Assembly: GCA_021292165.1 (NCBI GenBank)
Contig: CM037879.1
Location: forward strand, 263,507,921 to 263,571,920
DNA: 64,000 bases
Direction: 5' to 3'
From: Shinisaurus crocodilurus
Taxonomy: Eukaryota > Chordata > Lepidosauria > Squamata > Shinisauridae
Every line of letters begins with the position of its first letter. Position 1 is the stretch's first letter. The notes below the pieces were generated by a model. The model was not told where the DNA came from, did not search any database, and was given only the letters and a program-made list of their open reading frames with translations. The position numbers and the translations under genes are program-made. Shown here piece after piece: positions 32,880 to 45,114 of this stretch.

Positions 32880-33970
32880 AGACTAAATCCAGTAGCATTG
32901 CCCCAGGGGGCTTCTTTTCGCTTGGGGAAAGGGGCACCCATAGTAGCTTCAGAGTGCAATGATGTTATTGGATTTGATAGTAAGACAAAAGCCCTTTGCA
33001 GTTGACTTAGAACTGGGCACCATCAGTGTGTGGAGAGGGGGGTTGTGGGATTCTGGGATTGTGGCAGTGGGCCTCCATGCATTGATCAACCTCATGCAGC
33101 GCACTTCCGTGCGTAATGATCAAGGCATGCGTGTCTGAGATGGGGCCTGCCGCCCACCACGATCCCCTCTGCCCTCGATGCACAGATTGTGCGATGTTTT
33201 TGGTCAATGGCACAGCACTAAAGAGAGGAAATGGTGTCGCGGCTTGGAGTGTGGCCACTGGATCCTTGGGCTGGAGCAAATTGCCAGCACTGGATACCCT
33301 TTTCACAGAAACCTGCCTAGATTTATTAAGAATAGCCTGGCAAAGAGGTTTGAACAAACAAAAAAGCACCACCTAAATGAACAAGCTTGTTTATACTTTT
33401 GATTATGGCCTTGGCTTGCTTATTAGCCAGAAAGTTAACCCCAAGTCATCATTAGCAAAGGGGGAATGCTCCAGAAAGATAATGCCTTTATCTCCCTCTA
33501 GATGAACTCAGGACACTGATCATGTTTTCTCCCACTGAGTGCCCTCGCTGTCATTTAAGAGTAAACAAGCCAACAAAGAACCAGGCATCGTGGGGAATTA
33601 AGATGACAGCTCCCGGCCCACCGTGGAATGCTGCTGTTGCCAGCCACCACTGCCAGGTAAGCCCAACGGGGGGCATCAGCATAACACAGGGCCCATCAAT
33701 GGGTACCTTACCCAGCACCCCATCAAACCTGGCCCTGGCCCTATACAATTACTTAAAGCAAAGTCCTCAGGGAAAGGTCTGGAATAGTGTATTCTTGAGC
33801 AGGGGCCAACTGAACTTTTTCTAAATCAAGCCCTGCTCTTGAGTGCTATTGCCAAGCATACCCTCTTTTTAAAGAGCCCGCTACAGAATTCACAGAGAAA
33901 ATGAAGAATGTGGATTAGTGGATACAGTTTTGAGCAAACTATGATTACCAGAACCAGAGAAATCTTAGTT
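32880..33970. other. Unique block without a recognised gene
   Basis: No familiar repeats. Short open frames lack splice context or family similarity. 33300-33510 is AT-rich with few CpGs and could be a conserved non-coding block. Confidence 0.4.
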
Positions 33971-33974
33971 GATT

Positions 33975-34260
33975 ATTTTTTTAATTGTTTTATTTATTTA
34001 TTTATTTATAACCTGCACCCGCCTTTCCACCTGCAATAGCATTCAAGTCAGCGAATAATCATAACATACAGGTTAAAAACAAAATCTTAATTAAAACATA
34101 AAATAAAAACAGATCAATTAAAAACACAACAATAAAAGAAACAGGCGATTTAAAAAATCCCCTTCGGCAACAGACAGGCTTACGTGAGAAAGGCCTGCTT
34201 GAATTAGAAATGTCTTTGCCTGCCCATGGAAGGACAACAGAGAGGGTGCCAACCTAGTCT
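33975..34260 (-). mobile_element. CR1/L2-type LINE 3' UTR
   Basis: Starts with an (ATTT)n tail, then caatagcattcaagtcagcg, aacataaaataaaaac and gcctgcttgaattagaaatgtctttgcctg, the antisense of a LINE 3' end. Confidence 0.65.
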
Positions 34261-35700
34261 TTTTTGACTGAGCAATTCAGGAATTGATGAAATGTGCATA
34301 AATTTGCATATGTGTACAATTGATCTCTCTGAATCAAAAAGTATACTTCGTGTTATGATGATCCCTGCACATGTTGCAGCCCCATTGGGTAAGATGTTTT
34401 CAGTGGGCCCCTTTTCTCCTTCCCACTGTCATTGCTACCCTTTTGCTTCTGCGCTCTGTCTCTCTGTCTGTCTCTATCTCTGTCTCTCTGTCTCTCTCTC
34501 TCTCTTTGGGCCCAGTCTGCACAGCCACCAGAGGGAGAGGGCAAGGCAACTGGAGGATGCTTTTCCATCTCTTCACTCTTGCCCTTCTCAGGCACTTGGA
34601 GAGGATGGCTGAGCAGGCAGCTACAGCGAGGAAGAGGAGGGGCGGCAGCAGCAGGACCAAAAGGCTCCACAGGTTGCCAGCGGCACCCCTGCAGGCGTGT
34701 AGGCCTTGGCCCAACAGTGCCCAGATGCTGGTTCTGGATCATCACAGAAGAGGCGTTCCTTCTTTCAGTGCTCAAATTACAGGGCAAAAGATATAAAGAA
34801 ATCCACAAATCCCACATGCTTTAATGAAATCCTGCTCCTGTAGCCTTCTAAAAAATAGCCACATGCACTCATGGGGAGGACCAGCACATGGAGAGGGGAG
34901 GGTTAACCCTCCCCATGTAAATTGGACTCCTCCAAGCCAGCCAAACAGCTGGCTGGCTGCACTGAGCACAATCTTCATGTGGAGGATGACTCACATGATG
35001 ACCCTCCCCACACACCATCCTCCCCATCTCAAGCCTGCTGCTCAGCCCTCACAGTGCTGCTGGAAGTAATATTATCAGTGGCAGGGGGGAATCCGCAGCA
35101 GGAATTGTGGGGGAAGCTGGGGCATTGGCAGGCTGCATAGGAAGGCCCCCGAGGGCTGCATGCAGTCCGCAGGCCACAGGTTGCCCACATGTGCAATGAG
35201 CTTTGCTTGTTGATTACCCTCCAACATTTCAGAAATGAAAAGAGAGACACTCTTGTCTACTTGCAACATCCATTTTCTCACATTAAAAAGTCACCCTCTG
35301 AACCCCCTGAGACACGTCGCTGAAGGCTTTTCTCAGTCAACAGTATTCATTTTACTCTGCAATTTGCTTTTCTGCCCTGATTTCCAAATTATGGTATATT
35401 GCTAAACTGACCACGACATTTTTCTTAAGAACACATACATTTCATTTTACAATGATTCTGATTGTTCGTATTATGGAACAACTGGAACCTTCAGCAATGC
35501 GTCATGGTGCTGGTGTTTAGGATTCCAGCCACTCGATTCCATTCCCTTTCTCTGCTGGTTTCCATTCCTCCCCCCCCCCCCAAAGTCAGTTGGCATTCGA
35601 TGGACACTGAGCACACTCAGCTCTCACTGGACTGTTTTGGGGGTCCCGTATGTGTGTCTGTGTGGGTCCCATTTTGTCATTCTGCATATCAAGCCTGCTG
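34260..35700. other. No recognisable gene; (TCTCTG)n patch
   Basis: 34447-34507 is a TCTCTG-type simple repeat that opens arginine/serine-like frames on both strands. A GC-richer stretch at 34500-35250 shows no known domain. Confidence 0.5.
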
Positions 35701-35729
35701 ATACCTCCCACGTGTGTGGATGGCAACAT

Positions 35730-35895
35730 TGGCTCACGCTGGCTCAGCTTGTCTGAGTGTGGAAAGCTAAGCAGGGTCAGGCCTGGTTGTTACTTGGATG
35801 GGAGACCCCCTCCTCTAGTTTCCTGCATGGAGCAGGGGTTTGGACTCGATAGCCTTGTAGGCCCCTTCCAACTCTATGATCTATGCAAATCTACA
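35730..35895 (+). mobile_element. 5S rRNA-derived SINE with CR1 tail, copy 1
   Basis: ggaaagctaagcagggtcag-gcctggtt-ttacttggatgggagacc matches the second half of vertebrate 5S rRNA, including the internal promoter region. It is followed directly by the CR1 3' end (cctgcatggagcaggggttt, ccttccaactctatgatctatg). Confidence 0.85.
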
Positions 35896-36109
35896 TATGC
35901 AACGGCACGCGTGCCTGAATTCTAGAAATTGAAGGAATGCTAAGTGGAACATTCAACGTTTTGCATCAGATATTTATGGGAAGGGAAAGGAGGGGAGGGA
36001 AGCAGCAGACCCACTCACATTTGGTATTCATGGGCATGCACTGACATGCATCAGTCCAAGAGTCAACATATGTCTGCACCAGTTCAGCTTCTGGAGCCCC
36101 AAGATAGGG

Positions 36110-36345
36110 GATTCCACCTAAACATCAAGAAAAATTTCCTGACTGTCAGAGCAATAAGACAATGGAACCAACTGACCTAGGGAGGTGGTGGGCTCTCCCA
36201 CTCTGGAGGCATTCAAGGTGCAGCTGGACAGCCATCTGTCAGGGATGCTTTGACCTGGATTCCTGCATTGAGCAGGGGGTTGGACTCGATTGTAGGCCCC
36301 TTCCAACTCTACTTTTCTATGATTCTATGATTCTATGATTCTATC
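36110..36345 (+). mobile_element. CR1 LINE 3' end
   Basis: Reads LNIKKNFLTVRAIRQWNQLT, then ggaggtggtgggctctccc, catctgtcagggatgctttg and cctgcattgagcagggggtt, ending in gattctatgattctatgatt repeats, the standard CR1 terminus. Confidence 0.9.
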
Positions 36346-36433
36346 ATGGCAGCTTTACCAATTCATGCCAATAAAATGCTTTTAAAAGGCAACCCCAAAA
36401 GGTAACAGAGGGAGAAAAGCTGGGAAAGTGGTT

Positions 36434-36453
36434 TGCCGGGGGGGGGGGGGGGA
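36434..36453. repeat. Poly-G run
   Basis: An almost uninterrupted run of G. 36460-37170 is otherwise unremarkable sequence with no gene recognised. Confidence 0.9.
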
Positions 36454-37175
36454 GCAGGGGCTTTGGAATACATGCTTATAGTTTTCTTGCTGTTAAAGGC
36501 TAATGTTCTGCTTGGACCTTACACCATAATAATTACCCACATGGGGGAAGCAGAGGGTTACTTGTTGCCAGGTTGTATTACGAGACCAAGATCCAGCTGT
36601 TTTCTTTCAGCTTGGGACAAAGTCTCGGAGGTGCTTAATGGTGTTTGTGGAGGTCTTCTGAACAGGGGCTATGCTGGGGGGGGGGCAAATGGGAGGCCTT
36701 GCAGGACTGGATTTGGCCCAAAGGCCACCAGTTACCTATCCTGATATTCAATTGCATTTGGCGATGTACTGTTTTCTTGTATTGCTGGAATTGGAGATTG
36801 ACCATAGGCATTTATGTTCTTATTTCATATGATTTTCTTCATTGTTCTTAGGTGCCTTGATTTTATAGAGCTTTTTTTTTTTTAAGTTGAAAAGAAAAAG
36901 ACTATTGGCAAACAAGGATGAATTAATACATCCACTTAACAGCCCAAACCTGGCATGTCCACATTGATTTCAGGGGAATTAACCCCCACAGTGCTTGTTT
37001 CTTTGTTGCTTGCTTGCCTCTTAAATTATATCTAACCCACCTTTCTGTTCACACACGGGACTCCCAATATGGCTTAAAAGTAGAAGTTTAAAAAAATTAC
37101 TAAAAGAAGAAGAAAATAAATCAAATTACATGGCAAATAAAAACCAGCATAACAAAAGCGACCTTAAAACATATA

Positions 37176-37379
37176 GGGCACTTCCAGATGAGGCTTTTCA
37201 TTGTGCAATTGCCTTGCCTTTCACAGAATTTTCCACACCAATCCCCATGTCTTCCCACCCCTTCCTCTGTCCTTCTTTCTTTCCACAAAAGATCTGTTAA
37301 GGGGGGGGGGGAGTCAGAATAGCTACACAATGCCTTTTGATTGATTGGTAGCACTAGGAGCCCTCCATCTGGAAGCACC
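37176..37379. mobile_element. MITE (GGGCACTTCCAGATG family), copy 1
   Basis: Left end gggcacttccagatg and right end catctggaagcacc are inverted. Related, inverted or diverged copies at 53029-53400 and 59713-59923 share gcattgtgcag, gtagcactaggag and the same termini. Confidence 0.8.
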
Positions 37380-37409
37380 ACTAAACAGCAGGAAATCAAA
37401 AGTCAGCTA

Positions 37410-38890
37410 AGTCAGCTCCTATGTCTGGCAGAGATGCAGTGTTCACTGTGGCACAACAGTGAGGGGGCCAGGCAAGACTGCTGGGGGAGAGAGCTCCATA
37501 GCCTGGATGTCATGACACAGAAGGCCCTATCTTCTACCCCTCACCTCTGCTCCTACCGCCACACCTCTGATAGCAGTGGGGCATTATTTTTTTCTGTATG
37601 TCCTTGATATACTGCCCTTGATAATATTTTTCCCAGAGCAGTTTGCAATGCAAATTAAAACAAACAAGATATACAACAAAACAATCAAAAGCAACAAAGA
37701 ATTAACACATTTAAATACCAATCCAAACAACAGAGAAAACTTCCATTTCCAGCGTTTACAATACAGTATCCTTCCAATACAATACTTAAAATACAAACCA
37801 TTAATAACGCATGAGAGAATTAAAAATGTCTTCACCCAATAACTAAAAAATCATTAAGGCCTTTTCTAGATGAGGCTTTTAACCCACCACCTTACCATGA
37901 GTTCTGCTTTCAGGTTCTTTGTGGGATTAAGATCGGATCCTCTACACACCTTTTTCCCTGCGGTTTTTCCTTCCTTCTCTGCCTTTGTATATGTTCCGCT
38001 ACATAGCCTTTAGATGGCGCTGTGGTATAGTGGAATTGCGCAGCTGCACTAGTGTTTCATTCCGCCATTCCCCAAAATGTTGGACTTTCCCCAATTAAAA
38101 AAAGAAGAAAAATGTGAAAATGCTTGGAAAGCATGGGAGAGGCCCTGGAGGATGACAGCAGCATCTAAAGCACCCACAAACTACCATGAGTGAGGAATCA
38201 CGAGTGCACAATAAATGCCTCATGCAGAAAAGCTGATAGTGGGTGCGAGGCCCATGGGGGTGAATCCCAATATCAGGGCTCCACAGATGAGAAAGCCCTC
38301 TCCATTGTTGCCACCCACTTGTTCTCTGATGGTGGTGGCACCCTGAGAAGGACCTCAGTGGAAGATCTCTATGTTCAGGCAGTTTGATATGGGAAAAGGC
38401 AGTCCTTAAGGTACCTGAGTCCCAGCCTATGAAGGGCTTTAAAGTTCAAACCCAACACTGTGAATTGGGCTTGGAAGCAAATGTATAACCAGCATTGATC
38501 TCTCAAAACTGGTGATTTCCTGTGAACTGTCCTACTCAAAATCCTGGTTGCTATATTTTGAACGAATTGCAGCTTCTGAACTGTCTTCAAGTGCAGTCCC
38601 AAGTACAATGCACTGCAGAACTCTAAACGGGATGTTACCAGAGTGTAGACCGCCATTGCAAGACTATCCCTGTCCAGGGGAGGTCACACCTGACAAACCA
38701 GTCTAAGCTAGTAGAAAGCACTCGGTGCCACCTGCACCTCGAGTGACAAACCTGGATTGGGGAGTGCTCCCAAGCTGGGGACCTGATCTTTCAGAGGGTG
38801 TAAAATCCCATCCAAAACAAGTTCAATCCCATCTGACTAGACTAGGGAACTATCCACCCACAGTGCTTCATCTACAGCTGTGCAAGTGAC
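37410..38890 (-). mobile_element. CR1/L2-type LINE, RT end and 3' UTR
   Basis: The minus strand encodes YTLVTSRLEFCSALYLGLHLKTV and FQAQFTVLGLNFKALHRLGLRYLK at 38390-38650, typical of the C-terminal part of this RT group. The block is interrupted by a MITE (about 37861-38235, termini CTTTTCTAGATGAGGC and GCCTCATGCAGAAAAG). Frames are broken. Confidence 0.75.
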
Positions 38891-39298
38891 CACACACACA
38901 CACACACACATGCCTCCATCAGACCTTTATTCTCAATAAAGGTGTATGTAGGGGGGGAATTCAGGGATGTTTGGGAGGGGGTGAAGATCTGATGTCTTTC
39001 AAGTAGGCCCACTTTTAAGTATGAGGTCGTCTGAGGGGTTTTTTTTGTTTGTTTGTTTGTTTGTTTAGAATTGTTTTTCCCCCAACATCTTTTTTTCACT
39101 TTAAAGGAGAATCACTTGATAATTAAAAGTGTACATATAACTTCCCTCCACACACCCCAAAATCTTCAGGGGTGTCTCCTGATGACTCTCCCAAATGTGG
39201 AGAAATGTGGGGGAGGTCAGATATTTGGATCATCTTATCAGGATTGAGTTTCAGTTTACTGGCCCTCATCTAGCCTCCTGTTACTGAGCTCAGACAAT

Positions 39299-40150
39299 GA
39301 CTGTATTCAGACAACAAGATAACCCACACTCAAGGGTTGAGTATGGGTTGAGTGAGGATTGTTGTTGAAAGCATGGGTTGTTGTTGAAATGTGGGTTATC
39401 GTCAGGACCGGTGCAGGGCAGTTTAGCGCCCTAGGCGATATTATATTTAGCGCCCCCCCTCTCGTGCCGTGGGGGGGCTCCAGAGCAAAGCAGCCCTGCT
39501 CTGCAAACCACCACCACCCCCGCAGCCGCCGGACCCCCGCCACCCCCGCCACCTACCTTCCCCCCGCCCTGGCCACCGCCTCCTCTGAGGAGGAAGTGAC
39601 GCGACGGGACCCCCGCGCTCTGTTTTTGGCCGGGGAAACCAGGGCAACAGGGCTGTTTAAGCCCTGTTGCCCTGGTTCCTCCCGCCAAAACAGCGCGGGC
39701 GGGGCTCTGGAAGCGGCGCGGAGAAAGTAGGTGGCGGGGGGGTCAGGGGGGGTGGCGGTGGCGGCGGTGGGCAGCAGCGGCGGTGGCGGCGGGGGGCAGC
39801 GGCGGCGGGGGCGGCAGGGGGCGGCCCGGCGGCGGCCTGGTGGGGGTGGCGGGGGGCGACCTGGCGGCGGCGGCCTGGCAGCGGCAGCGGAAATACAGCC
39901 CGGCCACAGCGGGGGGCGGCCCAGCGGCGGGGGGGCGGTGGCAGCGAAGAGGAGCGCAGCATTTCTGTGCCCTCTTCAGCCACGCGCCCTAGGCAACCGC
40001 CTAGTTTGCCTAGCAGTAGCGCCGGCCCTGGTTATCGTGTTGTCTGAAACCAGCCGAGATAACAAACCATGGATTGTTAACCATGAACAACCCATGAAGA
40101 GAACCCATGATTTGTCGTTTGATTGTGAACTGTGGGTTGTTCACCATTGG
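39299..40150. mobile_element. Foldback element (TTCAGACAACA family), copy 2, interrupted
   Basis: tattcagacaacaagataacccacactcaag and ttatcgtgttgtctgaaaccagc, then ccatggattgttaaccatgaacaaccc, match 3820-4060. It is interrupted at 39403-40030 by a GC-rich hAT-like element. Confidence 0.8.
39403..40030. mobile_element. GC-rich hAT-like non-autonomous element
   Basis: Termini CAGGACCGGTGC and GCGCCGGCCCTG are inverted with two mismatches. The perfect 8-bp flanking repeat gttatcgt (39395-39402 and 40031-40038) is diagnostic of hAT insertion. The interior is extremely GC-rich with GGC/GGT runs and a near-perfect hairpin at about 39640-39676. Long Gly/Ala/Arg-rich open frames are composition artefacts. 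Confidence 0.88.
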
Positions 40151-40159
40151 CCTAAGCTG

Positions 40160-41470
40160 CGCCAATTTTTTGCAAGACTTCCCCTCTGATGAGGGGTGCT
40201 AGCACTTGCCTGGCATTTGGCGCCAGGCAGAATCCAAAGCTTTTCTGCTCCAGGGGAAGGCCAGGGAGCAGAAGGAAAGCTCTGCGCATGTGCATGAGTT
40301 CACACATGTGCAGCTGAGAGTCTGAAGCTGCTGCACATGCAAGGACCTTCAGCACTGGTCGCTCAGCAGCAGCAGCAGCCGCAGCAGCCGCAGCCTGCCA
40401 GCCACCACGGAGAAGCCTGCAGTAGCTTGGCAAAATGAAAAAAATATATTTTAAAAGGTACAGCGGGTGGGGGAGGGGAACAAGCAACAGTGAAGTGACG
40501 CCCAAAGCACCCTCTGATTGGAGCCACCCCTGCTCATTGCCATCACACCACCACTGAGTAGGCCCAATAACAGCTTGCATTTAGTCATACTGTGAATTCT
40601 CTGCCATTTGAGTTCTAGCCATCTACCAACCTGCTTCGCCACAACATATTCCCTGGCGCACTCCGGTAAACCTGGTAAACTATGTTGGGGGAGGATGCTT
40701 AGGAGCGACTGTATCGAATGCCTGAGTCACTGCTGCACTCCACAGGGTGATCGAAGCTTTGACAGGGGTGCCAGTCAATCATGCCAACTGAAAACTCCCT
40801 GAGGGCTTCAAGGAATCCCTCAGATTCCATCAGCCTCCAGGGGTGTGCCATCTTACTATGTCCCCCACCCTGGCAGAGAGGAATGGCCGCGGCACAAATC
40901 TAAACCTTGCCAAGAAATTGTGAACATGAAAATATGGCGTTGGTCCTGCACTGTAGACCCTCTGCAAGTGGGTCGACATAATCCAATTGCCTTGTTTTGA
41001 GGGCAATTGGATTAAGTAGGGACAGGCATACTAGCTTCTGCACACCCACCTAAGCAAAATCTCGCCGCATCCCTTAAGTGCCACTAGGGTGGCTTAATAT
41101 GATTATGAGCAGCAGGTCCAAAAACTGGCTCTGACTTGACGTGTAAGTGTAACAGAAACTCAGGTCAGGAGCCTCTTCTGTATGTGCTGGCCACAATCTC
41201 TGCTTTCCCTGGCCAGCAAGCTTATGCTTTGGCATCTGCAGACACACCACAGCTGTCCAGCTGATAAACTGACTGACGCACTCCGGGTGGCCCATTACTC
41301 CTCCTGAGATTTCACAACTGCTGCTGCTGTTGCCGCTGAGAAGTGGAGCTAAAGGTTTCCCAACTGTCGTAAGGGAGGGGCGATACCGCAGCACAAATCC
41401 AGAGCTGACTTCTCTCGGTCCAGCTAGTGTTCTCTTCCACAGGATGCCATTTCTTCTGCGGCTATGACAA
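40160..41470. other. No recognisable gene
   Basis: Contains a (CAG)n patch at 40364-40400 and otherwise unassigned sequence. No splice-bounded exon or known protein similarity seen. Confidence 0.45.
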
Positions 41471-41479
41471 AGCTTGAGG

Positions 41480-41795
41480 AGCGAGCTCCTAGCTGAGAGA
41501 TAGAGCCCACGCTTTGCATGCAGAAGGCCTCAGGGCCAATCTAATGTCTAAACCAGGGGTAGGCAACCTGGTGCCCTCCAGATGTTTTGGAGTACAACTC
41601 CCATCATCCCTGACCATTGGCCATGCTGGCTGGGGATTATGGGAGATGTAGCCCAACACATCTGGAGGGCACCAGGTTGCCTACCCCTGACATAAAGGAT
41701 TTCCAGAAAAGCCCTGCTGGCTAGCTGAGTAGACAATTCTGGGTTAGGTGGGCCAAGTGCCTGGTTTCATACAAGGGAGGCAGCCTGGTATGATC
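41480..41795 (+). mobile_element. tRNA-derived SINE, copy 2, split by a MITE
   Basis: The tRNA-like head (agctgagagatagagcccacgctttgcatgcagaaggcctcagggcc) lies before, and the SINE body (gacaattctgggttaggtgggcca, ggcagcct) after, a MITE at 41554-41689. Confidence 0.75.
41554..41689. mobile_element. hAT-like MITE (CAGGGGTAGGCAACC type)
   Basis: Near-perfect arms CAGGGGTAGGCAACCTGGTG...CACCAGGTTGCCTACCCCTG. Flanking 8-mers share only about half of their bases. Confidence 0.9.
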
Positions 41796-42079
41796 ATGTG
41801 CATGCCCAAGGACCATCTTCTCTCATATGTGCCCAGCAAATGGGTACTTTCAGCAGGGCTTCTGTTCTCAGATCATGTACAAGGATCTACATCCTTTATG
41901 TATAGCACTACTTCCCTTTCTGTTTGATCTATTCCTTTTGAACAAGGGATACCCCTCAGTGGCCATATTCCAATCATGACTCTCATCCCACCAAGTCCCC
42001 ACCAAGGGACAAGAACATGAATGGCAAAGGAAGATGCAAGACAGTGGAGGTGGTGGTGCCCACGGAAATGTAACACTAA

Positions 42080-42230
42080 CAGGGAAACTTATCTGAGCGT
42101 GGAAAGCGAAGCAGGGTCAGGCCTGGTTATTACCTGGATGGGAGACCCCTCCTCTAGTTTCCTGCATTGAGCAGGGGGTTGGACTCGATGGCCTTGTAGG
42201 CTCCTTCTAACTCTATGATCTATGAAATAT
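42080..42230 (+). mobile_element. 5S rRNA-derived SINE with CR1 tail, copy 2
   Basis: ggaaagcgaagcagggtcaggcctggttattacctggatgggagacc (5S-like), then cctgcattgagcagggggtt and ccttctaactctatgatctatg (CR1-like). Confidence 0.85.
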
Positions 42231-42888
42231 CCTAGCCCTTGGGAAAACTACCTTTCCCGTGTCATTTTGTACCTGGCATCCAGGTGCCAGAAAGGAAAGG
42301 GACCCCTTCCTTTCTTTCTCCCTCCCTTCTTGCTAACAACAGAGCAGCAGCAGCCAGATAAGTTGCTGGAGAGCAAGTGGGGGAGGCTTGGATGATAACA
42401 GTGGCTGAGAGAAAAGATTGTGGGGCTAGAAGGTGATGAATTCTTCTCTGAATCATATTTAAATCTGAGGTGGAGAATCATGGGGTCATAAAATACAACA
42501 ACAACAACAACAACAATAAATTGATAATTCAGGAAATACGAATTTCTGCTCCATAGATATCATGAAGAATTTAACTCAGAAGCTTGTAACCTTGGGGCTA
42601 TTTTTACCTGCCTTTTTTTTTCTTCTTCACTTCTTACATCCAAATCTTGGCACTTTTCACTTTTCGACATCTCCAGAAGTCTGCTTTTCCCTCTCTAACT
42701 CAACTGCTGGCAACCACTTATTTACAGACTACTGTAAACTCTTCATTGCTGGCCTTCCTTCCTGCTGTATCTTCCCACTTCAGTCAATCCAGAAGAATCT
42801 GCTAAAGTCATTGTATGTATTATTTGAAGCATCTATGCTATTTTAAGATGGAAAGAGAATCCCAGACGCTGTCTACATCCTTTTGGAG

Positions 42889-42901
42889 TGTGTGTGTGTG
42901 T

Positions 42902-42941
<40 letters not shown>
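42889..42941. repeat. Compound (TG)n(TA)n microsatellite
   Basis: About 7 TG units followed by about 17 TA units. Confidence 0.95.
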
Positions 42942-42945
<4 letters not shown>

Positions 42946-42959
42946 TGATATCTTATTGC

Positions 42960-44960
42960 TAGATCCCTTGCCTTACTTATCTTGAAGTCAAGGTGGAAAA
43001 TGACAAAGGATCAGTGCAGAGGCGTAAGGTAGAGGGGTAATCCGACTGGTGGAGAAAGATGACTTTAGCAGAGGAATTCCAGAGTATCTGCAATAGCAAC
43101 TCATTATTAGTCCAAACACTGGCACAAGACCATGTAAACAGAGACTGCAGTAAGGATATTGAAATGTACTTTATTTGCCGACATTTAAACTCTGGTCAAA
43201 ACCACACTGGCACATTTCAATGCCCCCCTTTGTTATGAAAATTCCCTTGTGTATTAATGCCTGCAATCCCTGCATCTAGCCTTTGCTTTGAACTTGATGT
43301 CATCTGGCGCTGACCTATGCCTGCTTAAGTTAATCTTCATGCCTTTGATTTTGTATAATGGCTGGGCTAAATTCTAGTTTTGCCATCACTTTTAAACCTC
43401 AAGAATTTTGGTATGGTCTTCTTTTTTTAAGTCTAAAAGTTGCAAGGAAAATACGATACGCTTGAGAATTGACCCATAGTTCCATATTGCATATTTAGTG
43501 GGCACCGTACCATCTTGGCCATGGGTACAGGCTACAGCTGAAAGAGAAATTAATGGAAAGAGGGAGGAAGGCTGGAGTCTGCAGCAAGGGTGCAGGTGAG
43601 GCAGTGGAGACTGGTGAAGATCCCATGGATTGAGAGACCATGGAAGCCAAAGGCATGAGAAAGAAGATGAGGCAAAACCACCTGGGGATGGAAATTCAAA
43701 CTGGCACCAAGGCCACAGCCAGTGTGGAGACTACCTGAAGTACTGATTCACCCAACCTTATTCTCACCCCCACCCTGAAAACCCTTGAGTTTCTGACATT
43801 TATTTATAAATATATTTATACTGATTGAATCTGGGATCTTCTGCCTACAAGGCATTTCTCCACCTTTGAGCTATAGTTCCTTCCCTGCATATCCATAGAC
43901 TACCCAGTTTCTCATGTTTGAAGATTCGACTGTTGAGGGGCAACCACACGGAATTTCCAAACTGGGCAGACTATTTTCCTTTTGTTTTCTTGCTACTGAA
44001 ATGTGGCGATTTCAGGAATGGCATAAATCGAAGGCATCTTATCCTCCTCCGCATTCCTGAACCTGCAATATCAGCAACCTATGCACACAGACCAAAAACC
44101 TGAGTACGGTTTTTAATGCCTATTGCAGAGGCAGCAGGAGCAGCTGGTCAGTAAAGTAAGTATTCTCAAAGTTATGTAGATTGAATCTTCTGCATATTTT
44201 TAGTCTACAACGAATAACTGCCAAATTCAACTACGGTACATTGGCAATTCCTTAAAAAAAAAAAATCCCCTACAGAAAGAACCAGATCTCCCTTAGATAT
44301 ATAATTCTTCCCCATGTTATATACTATACATTTTAAGTTATCGTCGTCAGCCAGAGATTGCCAGAAAAAGATGCATCCACCAGGACCTAATTATAAGCCT
44401 AACTGTTCCTGTAACAACACTTTGTGGCTAGCTGCCCAAAAAGCTAAGAAAATGAAGCCATATTAAATGTCACACAAATCAGCCACATATGCATAGAACT
44501 TTTAATATTTCACATTAATTTCAGTTTCAAACACAATCTCTCCCAAAGATGTTACCAGTTGCAGCCTTCAGGCTAAAGTTCAATGTCAGGACAAAACTAT
44601 CCTGCAGTTGTTTTGTTTCTGCTTATTGCAAGGTCATTGCAGCATCACTTACTGCAAATTGTGTAATTTGTGTTGTGCATCACTTACAGCAAATTGTGCT
44701 GCTGTCAGTGAATCTGGTGTTATGCTCCTTCTGCCACTTCTTCTTTATCATGCCCTTCTTAATTAGTTGGGGTCATGGGGAGAGTATCCAAATAAAGCCC
44801 CTTTCTTCCAATTAGGGCTTGCAATGCAAATTTGCTAGGGCTCTTAGCACATGCTTTGCAAACACAATGCTCCAGCTTCAGTTCCTGGCATTTTGGGGCT
44901 TATACAGCAGGGGTGAGCAATTTCCAGGGCTTGGGTGCCACTTTGTCCCCCGACCCGACC
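42960..44960. other. Long block with almost no recognisable repeats
   Basis: The cleanest unique stretch downstream of the gene. No exon-like frame recognised. 43150-43440 is AT-rich, free of familiar repeats and CpG-poor, the sort of composition seen in conserved non-coding DNA, but this cannot be shown without alignment. Confidence 0.45.
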
Positions 44961-45071
44961 CCATCGGGGACCACATCCCTACCCCACCATTGTAAACTGG
45001 AACAAAATCCTCACACATCTGCACCAGTTGAATTCAAATAAACCCTCTTACTTCCCAGCATGGTGAGGACC

Positions 45072-45111
<40 letters not shown>
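45072..45111. repeat. (GAT)n microsatellite
   Basis: About 13 uninterrupted GAT units at the tail of a LINE fragment. Confidence 0.95.

Positions 45112-45114
<3 letters not shown>

Noticed and set aside
33116..33402. Two overlapping short open frames in a unique block
   Set aside because: No recognised family and no convincing acceptor/donor pair; kept only as unique sequence.
34353..34824. Overlapping Ser/Leu- and Arg-rich open frames
   Set aside because: Driven by a (TCTCTG)n simple repeat; no homology or splice signals recognised.
35730..35895. Possible 5S rRNA gene
   Set aside because: Only the second half resembles 5S and it is fused to a CR1 tail in three dispersed copies.
39667..40189. 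Overlapping long Gly/Ala/Arg/Pro-rich open frames on both strands
   Set aside because: They arise from GGC/CGG runs in a GC-rich non-autonomous hAT element bounded by an 8-bp duplication; no domain or splice context.
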